From assembly GCA_016342385.1 (NCBI GenBank), contig JAEINM010000199.1:1-7358 (forward strand): a stretch of 7,358 nucleotides of DNA. Reading direction: 5' to 3'. This document shows positions 1-5,450 of the stretch, in pieces. How positions within the stretch are numbered: position 1 is the stretch's first letter; every line of letters begins with the position of its first letter. The position numbers were made by a program, and so were the translations under genes. This DNA is from Spirochaetaceae bacterium. GTDB lineage: Bacteria > Spirochaetota > Spirochaetia > DSM-2461. The notes beneath the pieces are model-generated. The model did not search any database and was not told the origin of the DNA. It saw nothing but the letters and a program-made list of their open reading frames with translations.

Positions 1-366
1 TTTCTTAGAGGTCCTGTTCTTATTGTTTTTCTGTTTGATCTCAAGAAAGCTCTCATTATTATTTAAATAACTTCTCGTCCGTATTTTAAATCGGCTTTTT
101 TTTCCGTTCTGGTGAATCCGATAAAGGGATAGATCCGGGGAATCATAATACTGTGTCTCATATTTTCCTATGAGATTGTCATCTATATTCAAGGCCTTAT
201 AGTCATTTTTCAATTCATTGAGTACGTCATTTAATATCTCAATGGGCATTACAAATTTTGTATCATGCCTGTTGAGTAATTTTATACTGCTGAGTCCATT
301 GAGATCGATAGTATTAAACTCTTTTATGCCTTCAACATAACTCGATTGATATGCTGGTTTATTCAC
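1..366 (-). CDS. VTC-domain protein (polyphosphate polymerase family), N-terminal part, cut by window edge
   Basis: The first 122 residues of a VTC-domain protein are visible; family members are usually about 230-260 aa, so roughly half lies off the left edge. The VTC fold is a tunnel-shaped domain lined with basic residues, best known as the polyphosphate-synthesising catalytic domain of the yeast vacuolar transporter chaperone; bacterial copies are annotated as polyphosphate polymerase domain proteins. Visible family motifs are R33-x-DTK-F (residues 33-38), Y69-ETQYYDSPDLSLY (69-82), H85, the basic strand R92-F-K-I-R-T-R98 and FLEIKQKNNKNRTSKK (107-122). The frame has no suitable ATG. The GTG at 366 is chosen because a GGAG lies 5 nt upstream and because it leaves the usual 30-odd residues before R-x-DTK. 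The frame stays open upstream to a TGA at 444-442, with TTG at 411 as a weaker alternative start. No signal peptide is seen, so it is probably cytoplasmic. It follows the spermidine-synthase-like gene by 87 nt. Family assignment is confident; actual polyphosphate synthesis is inferred. Confidence 0.85.
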   Translation of the reverse strand, partial: MNKPAYQSSYVEGIKEFNTIDLNGLSSIKLLNRHDTKFVMPIEILNDVLNELKNDYKALNIDDNLIGKYETQYYDSPDLSLYRIHQNGKKSRFKIRTRSYLNNNESFLEIKQKNNKNRTSKK

Positions 367-371
367 ATGTT

Positions 372-375
372 CTCC
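372..375 (-). promoter_or_regulatory. Ribosome binding site deciding the GTG start of the VTC gene
   Basis: GGAG on the minus strand, 5 nt before the GTG at 366-364. It is the only good Shine-Dalgarno match near the 5' end of this open frame. The overlapping ATG one base upstream (367-365) is followed directly by TGA and can be excluded. Confidence 0.6.
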
Positions 376-453
376 ATTTAATAAGTATAGTGAAATATTT
401 CCCGATGGCAATCCGGTTTTAATAATTATCAGAATCTTTGCTCATATACATAT

Positions 454-2820
454 CTATATTGAACCTTTTCTTATAAAAAACAGACTGGCACAACAATACA
501 AAAGTACGGCCAGACCCGCCGGAAGAATAAATCCGTAGGAGATAGAGAGCAATACTGCCAGAGGAGAAGCCGCGACAGATGCAAATCCGTTTAAAGCCCA
601 CGCCATTGGCAGAGATTCTCTGTTTATTGATTCCAGATGATGAAGAGCCGGAGCAAAATACCACCCCATAAAATATCCGGGGATAAAGCAGAGGATCAAC
701 ATGCAGATCCAGGGGAGTCCCATAAAAACATCCTCCAAAATACTGTTAATCTCTATAATCTTCCCTGAGAAGAATAATAAAGAGAATGTACTGATCCCGA
801 TAACCAGTGATGCTGTTATCAGTTTCCTTCTCAAGGACTGATTTATTTTTTTTACTGTAACAGATCCAAGTCCTGAAGATATAAGTAAAATCGAGATAAC
901 CAGTGTGACACTAATGGAAACATGTCCGAGTAAAAGAGCCATTTTCTGAATATATACCATCTCAATAAACATATAGGCGAAACCGATTAAGGCAAAATAT
1001 GTCAGAAAGAGATTTTTACCTCCTTCGGGCCGGAAGAGATGAGGAAGTATTATCAGCAGAAAGGAGATAAGGATTATAAAAACAAATGTCACCAGAAGGA
1101 TCAAATATGCGGGATCAATATCACTGAACCAGTTTTGACCGAATAGATTCCTGAATTCTTTCAGCGATTCCCATTGAAAGAAGGAGTGAAAATAGGGCCT
1201 GTTGTCTGTAGGGGGAGACAGATTATAGAGAGAGGAATCAATCAGAGATTCATAGTTGAAGGAATCCCCCGGCAGATAAAGAGGCTCAAGGTTCAGCGCC
1301 CCTGCTTCAGTGAGCATTTTAACAGATTTAGATCTGTTTATTTCATTTTTAGAGAGAATACTGATTGAGGCCAGATAATTGCTCCACTGGGACAGATGCT
1401 TTCCCGGTGTTTCAATACCGGAATCTGCTGCACATTTATAAAGACTGAGGAATAGTTTAAGATTATCTCTAGGGGGAAAATGATTTCCTCGGGACAATGC
1501 AATCATTCCATCGGGACTTAGAGATGACAGTGCCGCGGAAAAAGTTTCCACTGTCAATGTATAATCCTCATGAAAAGAATAGAGTTCCCATACCGGTAGA
1601 GACTCGGCTTCTGCGAAATGAATAATATCAAAATTGCCATGGTCTTTTGATAAAAACCTCCTGTAATCATGGGCGACAATTTCAACATTCCCCATTTCAA
1701 AAAGTTTATTGGTCCATTCTTTCAGGTTCTCTTCAAGAAACTCCTTCGCATAATGATCGGGCAGGACAACTGTAACAGAGAAAGGATGATATCTGAGAGC
1801 CAGCCACAGATTAATGAGTCCCCTATCCCCGATAATTAGGACTCTGGGACTATCAGTTATTCTATAGGGTAAAGACTGAATCGTTTCATCGAGGATTTCA
1901 GCCTGTTCGATCGAGTCTATTTGAAAAAACGGACTTGTAAGACTCCCGTCAAGAAAAAGACTCAATTGAGTTGGTGCCTTCTTCTCATTATTCAAACCGG
2001 CAAATAATGTCGAATGGCTGAAGGGAGAACTCCACGCTTCGGTTTTTCCGTAGGGACTGATACTTTCTGAAAGAAGTCTGGAGTCCCCCTGTTCCTCTAA
2101 AATCAGAAACTGATATATGTCCTTGTATTGATCGGGCTTCTGCTCCGGAAAAATAGAAATGAGATACATAGTGAGGGAAATGAGAAGGAAAGCTGATATG
2201 ATTTTCAATTTACGGTAAGATATGACAAAGATCAGGGCCAGAACCGCCGGTACTAGAGTAAAGACCGGAAGACGCACAGGAGGTAAACAGAACATGGCTA
2301 TTAGTGCAAAAAGCCCCCCCATTCCACTCCCGCACAAATTGATTCCATAAAGAAGTTCTTTCTTCTGATCCCCGATGAGTGTATGGCCAATAAATAATCC
2401 ACTGAAAAAGAAAGGAAGAAAAGTCATTATTGTGAAAAGAAATAATAAAAAAAATTCTGACAGTTCATAAAATAGGTACAAGAGATTCAGCCTGATCTCT
2501 GAACAGAAATAGAGCGATAGTATCAGCGATAAATAATACAAACCGGCAATAATGACAGTTTTATAGTGATTCTTTTTCCTTTTCTTTTTCACAAAAGCCA
2601 GAAAAGTTCCGCTGGCGCCGAATCCCAGTAGTGCCAGACTTATAATAAAATAGGTCAATGGGCCATAAAATGTCCCTGAAAACTGCCGTATAAGTGAAAT
2701 CTGCAGGTAAATAACTGAGAAACTGACAAGGAATAGACTGAATCTTATGGAAGGTCTCTTATGAGGGGTATTTCCGATTCGATACTGCGAGTCTCGGATC
2801 TTATGAGTTTCACCTCTCAT
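454..2820 (-). CDS. Polytopic membrane protein with spermidine-synthase-like (SAM-fold) domain
   Basis: This 788-aa inner-membrane protein has three parts. Residues about 25-225 form roughly seven membrane segments. Residues about 226-565 form a soluble domain with the order and spacing of a spermidine synthase/class I methyltransferase fold: beta1 PRVLIIGDRG (325-334), beta2 SVTVVLP (348-354), beta4 NFDIIHF (396-402), and SPDGMIALSRG (435-445) followed by PPRDNLKLF. Residues about 568-785 form seven further membrane segments, with the family signatures PPTDNRPYF (536-544) just before, then GFAYMFIEMVYIQK (613-626) and SSGLGS. These match an uncharacterised family often annotated as membrane 'spermidine synthase-like' or SAM-dependent methyltransferase proteins. 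The active-site features are degenerate: the glycine-rich loop reads GDRGL, the acidic residue that ends beta2 is replaced by Leu353, and the catalytic Asp position after beta4 is Ala403. Polyamine synthesis is therefore doubtful and no substrate can be named. The ATG at 2820 overlaps the stop of the ancestral pcm frame (ATGA), and a weak AGG lies 7 nt upstream. Family confident, function unknown. Confidence 0.8.
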   Translation of the reverse strand: MRGETHKIRDSQYRIGNTPHKRPSIRFSLFLVSFSVIYLQISLIRQFSGTFYGPLTYFIISLALLGFGASGTFLAFVKKKRKKNHYKTVIIAGLYYLSLILSLYFCSEIRLNLLYLFYELSEFFLLFLFTIMTFLPFFFSGLFIGHTLIGDQKKELLYGINLCGSGMGGLFALIAMFCLPPVRLPVFTLVPAVLALIFVISYRKLKIISAFLLISLTMYLISIFPEQKPDQYKDIYQFLILEEQGDSRLLSESISPYGKTEAWSSPFSHSTLFAGLNNEKKAPTQLSLFLDGSLTSPFFQIDSIEQAEILDETIQSLPYRITDSPRVLIIGDRGLINLWLALRYHPFSVTVVLPDHYAKEFLEENLKEWTNKLFEMGNVEIVAHDYRRFLSKDHGNFDIIHFAEAESLPVWELYSFHEDYTLTVETFSAALSSLSPDGMIALSRGNHFPPRDNLKLFLSLYKCAADSGIETPGKHLSQWSNYLASISILSKNEINRSKSVKMLTEAGALNLEPLYLPGDSFNYESLIDSSLYNLSPPTDNRPYFHSFFQWESLKEFRNLFGQNWFSDIDPAYLILLVTFVFIILISFLLIILPHLFRPEGGKNLFLTYFALIGFAYMFIEMVYIQKMALLLGHVSISVTLVISILLISSGLGSVTVKKINQSLRRKLITASLVIGISTFSLLFFSGKIIEINSILEDVFMGLPWICMLILCFIPGYFMGWYFAPALHHLESINRESLPMAWALNGFASVAASPLAVLLSISYGFILPAGLAVLLYCCASLFFIRKGSI

Positions 2821-3523
2821 CGCTCAGCCTGCCCCGTGAATGGGACAAAGCGAACAGGAAGGATTCTCTCTGCGCTCATAATCCCCTGGAGATCTTTCCT
2901 GATTACAGTTAAGTATTGAACGGAAAAAGGCCGGCCTATTGGAATGAGGATTATCCCGCCGGGATTTAATTGCTCTATGAGGTCCGGCGGAACATGACCG
3001 GCCGCGGCTGTGACAATAATCTTGTCGAAGGGAGCTTTTTCAGGCCAGCCGAAATCTCTATGGAATCAAAACCCAATTCGGCAAGGCGGTTTTCTGCTTC
3101 TGAGGCAAGTTCATCTATAATCTCTATAGTGTAAACATGATCAGTCAGCATAGATAAAACGGCAGCCTGATACCCGCTTCCCGTTCCTATTTCCAGAATC
3201 CTGTCACCGGATTCCACTGAGAGGATTTCTGTCATAAAGGCGACAATATAGGGCTGAGAGATGGTTTGTCCATATCCGATTGGCAGGGGATGATCGGCAT
3301 AGGACTGCTGGATGTATACTTCGGAGACAAAAAGGTGTCGGGGCACTGTTCCCATAGCTTCAAGTATCCGAATGTCACTGACACCTCTTGCCAGGATCTG
3401 CTTTTCCACCATTGCAGTGCGAAGTTCAGTGTAGATATCCGATTCATTTATCAAGTCGGGAGATCCGAAACCGGAAAGGAGTAGAAAGAACAATAGTGTA
3501 AGAATAGTTCCTCTTCTCTTCAT
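2817..3523 (-). pseudogene. pcm: Exported protein-L-isoaspartate O-methyltransferase, frameshifted by a small deletion
   Basis: PCMT enzymes use SAM to methylate L-isoaspartyl residues in damaged proteins. The first frame (3523 to about 3053) encodes residues 1-157: a Sec-type signal peptide (basic MKRR, then a hydrophobic stretch to about residue 20), ARGVSDIRILEAMGTVPRHLF (45-65), LPIGYGQTISQPYIVAFM (80-97) and the SAM loop LEIGTGSGYQAAVL (110-123). It then runs into unrelated residues and stops at 2977-2975 (182 aa in all). The rest of the enzyme lies in another frame, 3050-2820: GWPEKAPFDKIIVTAAAGHV, then the QLNPGGIILIPIG core and VRFVPFTGQAER, 77 residues ending in TGA at 2819-2817. Family proteins have about seven residues (pattern R-x-GDGY-x) between the two parts; here only 2 nt remain, so about 19 nt including the GDG motif appear lost. 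With them restored the protein would be about 241 aa. The signal peptide places the enzyme in the periplasm, unlike E. coli Pcm. No Shine-Dalgarno is visible before ATG 3523. Identity is certain; a real lesion versus an assembly error is undecided. Confidence 0.88.
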
Positions 3524-3543
3524 AGAGAAAATTTAATGAAAGT

Positions 3544-3572
3544 ACAATAAGGGATCAAGTACTAATTGTAAA
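3544..3572 (-). promoter_or_regulatory. Weak candidate sigma70-type promoter for the pcm-like gene
   Basis: In the 57-nt gap upstream of the pcm-like start, the minus strand reads TTTACA (3572-3567, 5 of 6 to the -35 consensus), a 17-nt spacer, then TATTGT (3549-3544, 4 of 6 to the -10 consensus). The spacing is ideal but the -10 is poor. Such matches arise by chance in AT-rich gaps, and the gene may simply be read through from the permease gene. Confidence 0.22.
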
Positions 3573-3580
3573 AGAAGGAC

Positions 3581-4345
3581 TTAAAAGAAAAATAGTTTAA
3601 CCGCCATGGCAGAGATAGTGAGGGATAAAATAATTCTGATCCACCTGTCCCCTTTTGAAACAGTGAAATTGGTTCCTATCCATGCTCCCAGGCTGTTTCC
3701 CACCGCCAGGACGATTCCCGTACTCCACTGCACCTGTCCGTTTAGAATAAAAACCAGGAGAGAAGGAATGGTGTATATCATGACAATAAAAACTTTCATA
3801 CTGTTGGTCCTCACAAGGGTGGTACCGCTGAGGAGAGAAAAAACGGCAATGATTATAAACCCCACCCCTGCCTGGATAAATCCGCCATAAATTCCCACAA
3901 AGAAAAAAGCGATTGCCAGAAGCGGTATATTCTCAATTACATCCTTCCGGTTGCCGGGCTTTGGCGAAGTATCCTTTCTCTTCCCGAAAAGAGTCAGGAT
4001 CAATACAAGGATCATCACAGCCGAGAGAATCCGGTTAAAAACTTCACCCGGAAGATCTACAGCAATTCGAGCCCCCAGAAGAGCTCCGGCACTGGCGGTC
4101 ACTCCCAGTATGAGGCCGGCTTTCAGAGAAAAATATCCTTTCTTTTTGAAACGACTCACCGCTGTAATATTCTGACTGAGAATGGCAATCCGGTTGGTTC
4201 CATTGGCCATTGCCGGAGGAAGACCGAGAAATATCATCGTGGGTACGGTGATAAGAGATCCCCCACCGGCGACAACATTGAAAAAGCCGGCGGCAGTACC
4301 GGCCGTAAAAACCAGCAGGTATTTTATGAATAATGGAATTTCCAT
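3581..4345 (-). CDS. TauE/SafE-family membrane permease
   Basis: Members of the TauE/SafE (former DUF81) family are inner-membrane carriers. Those with assigned roles export or import sulfite, sulfoacetate, other organosulfur anions or related small anions; the substrate cannot be read from the sequence here. The 254-aa product is almost entirely hydrophobic, with about eight membrane segments arranged as two related halves. The first half carries GFFNVVAGGGSLITVPTMIF (20-39), followed by GLPPAMANGTNRIAI. The second carries GIYGGFIQAGVGFIIIAVFS (151-170) and GTTLVRTNSMKVF. A short charged cytoplasmic linker (KRKDTSPKPGNRKD, about 122-135) joins the halves. Length is normal for the family. The start at 4345 is preferred over the ATG at 4381: GGGGG lies 4 nt before 4345, the family normally begins directly with the first membrane helix, and the 4381 ATG sits inside a probable -10 element. 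It is the first gene of the minus-strand cluster, 57 nt before the pcm-like gene. No cysteine or sulfur-metabolism gene is nearby to suggest a substrate. Confidence 0.88.
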   Translation of the reverse strand: MEIPLFIKYLLVFTAGTAAGFFNVVAGGGSLITVPTMIFLGLPPAMANGTNRIAILSQNITAVSRFKKKGYFSLKAGLILGVTASAGALLGARIAVDLPGEVFNRILSAVMILVLILTLFGKRKDTSPKPGNRKDVIENIPLLAIAFFFVGIYGGFIQAGVGFIIIAVFSLLSGTTLVRTNSMKVFIVMIYTIPSLLVFILNGQVQWSTGIVLAVGNSLGAWIGTNFTVSKGDRWIRIILSLTISAMAVKLFFF

Positions 4346-4349
4346 ATTT

Positions 4350-4354
4350 CCCCC
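4350..4354 (-). promoter_or_regulatory. Ribosome binding site deciding the permease start
   Basis: GGGGG on the minus strand, 4 nt before the ATG at 4345. The alternative upstream ATG at 4381 has no purine-rich sequence before it. Confidence 0.55.
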
Positions 4355-4379
4355 ATGACGGTTAATTTCCCCTTGGAAC

Positions 4380-4388
4380 ATAATAGCA
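4380..4388 (-). promoter_or_regulatory. Candidate extended -10 promoter for the permease-led cluster
   Basis: The minus strand reads TGC-TATTAT (4388-4380): a TGn extension followed by a hexamer matching TATAAT at 5 of 6 positions. No good -35 hexamer lies at the usual spacing, as expected for an extended -10 promoter. Transcription would begin near 4373, leaving a leader of about 28 nt that contains the ribosome binding site before ATG 4345. Confidence 0.35.
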
Positions 4389-4403
4389 GGTAATAATAAA
4401 AGT

Positions 4404-4432
4404 TTGTAATAATCCCCCGAATATAGTAAAAT
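4404..4432 (+). promoter_or_regulatory. Candidate sigma70-type promoter for the sensor lipoprotein/kinase operon
   Basis: TTGTAA (4404-4409, 4 of 6 to the -35 consensus), a 17-nt spacer, then TAAAAT (4427-4432, 5 of 6 to the -10 consensus). The start point would be about 4439, directly at the GGGAG of the ribosome binding site, giving an unusually short leader of about 9 nt. It lies back to back with the candidate minus-strand promoter. Confidence 0.4.
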
Positions 4433-4447
4433 TAATTCCGGGAGAGA

Positions 4448-5446
4448 ATGTTGAACAGGATATTATTTGTTGCTCATATATCTATTATTTTTATCAGTTG
4501 TAACAATTTCAATGAAAGAATAGAAACAGCAGACCTGGTGGCTAATCAGATTGAAAGAATGATCAGAACTGTAGAATCCGATGCTCTATTTACTGCAGAA
4601 AAAGCCAGAGAATATTTTTTATATCCTCAGAAATACAGGGAAGGTCTTTTCCCCGATGCCCGCTATGAGTTTTATGATAATGTGATGTACCACAATCCCG
4701 AGGATCAGGGAAATGGGAAATTTCTCTACTCTGGATATTATCCGGTTCATGAAAAAGAGAGAGAAAAAGTAAAGATTCTCGAACATGTCATTCCCGATCT
4801 AAAATGGCTGATCAATGAGTCTGCCTATTCAGAATATCTGGTTCAATCCTATCTGATAACCTATGATACTTTATTCGTTTTTTATCCCTATGCGGATCTG
4901 ATTTCCTTTATTCCTCCCGAGAGAAATATTCAGGATAGAACGGGATGGAAAATTATGAATGCTGAAAATAATCCCGATAGAATATCAAAATGGACTCCTC
5001 CATATGTAGATACTACGGGAAAGGGATTCATTGTTGATCTTTTATACCCTATTGATAATCAGGATATGATGGAGGCATTTCTCGGAATTGATATAACAAT
5101 CTCGACACTTAAGAATAAATTTTTTGATAATGTCAGTGAAAAGATGATGCTGATAGATAAAACCACTTCTCAGATAATGGCCATATCAGATGATGCTGTG
5201 GACTTTCTTGGAGTGGAAAATGCCGAAGCATTCAGATACTTGGAAATGATTGATAATTCGGAAATAGCCAGACAGGTGATGCCCGATAATCTGGTTCTGG
5301 AGAAAACCAGCTCAGAACAGATGGCTGAACTATGGTCTTTGTTAAACGCTAATAAAGATTTTTCTCTATTAATAGACGGTAAAGAACATAGAGTTTATAG
5401 AAGGTTAATAGAAGGACCAGATTGGTTCCTGGTACTATTTGAATAA
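4448..5446 (+). CDS. Periplasmic dCache-domain sensor lipoprotein
   Basis: This 332-aa protein appears to be a stand-alone extracytoplasmic ligand-binding domain. A short signal peptide (residues 1-17, a run of Ile/Phe/Val) ends in a lipobox-like FIS-C with Cys18 as the probable lipidation site; Asn at the next position gives no inner-membrane retention signal of the Asp+2 kind. An amphipathic helix follows (about 23-60), then a double-Cache fold. The membrane-distal pocket carries typical features: SYLITYDTLFVFYPYADL (134-151), W167, RISKWTPPYVDTTGKGF (178-194) and the closing strand MEAFLGIDITISTL (208-221). The membrane-proximal module covers about 230-330. The protein ends at GPDWFLVLFE, just where a dCache domain normally enters the second membrane helix of a chemoreceptor or kinase; no membrane segment or output domain follows. 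The next gene, a histidine kinase, starts 4 nt after the stop, so the two probably act together. The ATG at 4448 lies only 3 nt after GGGAG; TTG at 4451 would give better spacing and cannot be excluded. The ligand is unknown; amino acids and organic acids are common for this fold. Confidence 0.8.
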   Translation: MLNRILFVAHISIIFISCNNFNERIETADLVANQIERMIRTVESDALFTAEKAREYFLYPQKYREGLFPDARYEFYDNVMYHNPEDQGNGKFLYSGYYPVHEKEREKVKILEHVIPDLKWLINESAYSEYLVQSYLITYDTLFVFYPYADLISFIPPERNIQDRTGWKIMNAENNPDRISKWTPPYVDTTGKGFIVDLLYPIDNQDMMEAFLGIDITISTLKNKFFDNVSEKMMLIDKTTSQIMAISDDAVDFLGVENAEAFRYLEMIDNSEIARQVMPDNLVLEKTSSEQMAELWSLLNANKDFSLLIDGKEHRVYRRLIEGPDWFLVLFE

Positions 5447-5450
5447 ATAA

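Noticed and set aside
367..453. Possible terminator between the spermidine-synthase-like gene and the VTC gene
   Set aside because: Only a very short CCG/CGG pairing is visible with no T-run, so read-through into the VTC gene is more likely.
419..664. 81-codon minus-strand ORF overlapping the 3' end of the spermidine-synthase-like gene
   Set aside because: It lies almost wholly inside a well-supported gene in another frame, has no recognisable domain, and its ATG codons near 445-451 run only a few codons to a stop at 421-419.
1174..1368. Plus-strand 64-codon ORF inside the spermidine-synthase-like gene
   Set aside because: It is opposite a conserved frame that covers the PPTDNRPYF signature and shows no feature of its own.
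3048..3058. Programmed -1 ribosomal frameshift in pcm
   Set aside because: The site has no slippery heptamer or obvious downstream structure, and even a -1 shift would yield a protein without the conserved GDG motif, so a deletion fits better.
3266..3484. Plus-strand 72-codon ORF opposite the pcm-like gene, and similar ORFs opposite the permease (3606-3890, 3951-4175)
   Set aside because: Antisense shadows of strongly conserved coding sequence, with no family resemblance and arginine/proline-rich junk composition.
3539..3562. AGTAC/GTACT inverted repeat in the gap before the pcm-like gene as a terminator or operator
   Set aside because: The stem is only about 5 bp with a loop of roughly 13 nt and no following T-run; it is expected by chance in this AT-rich gap.
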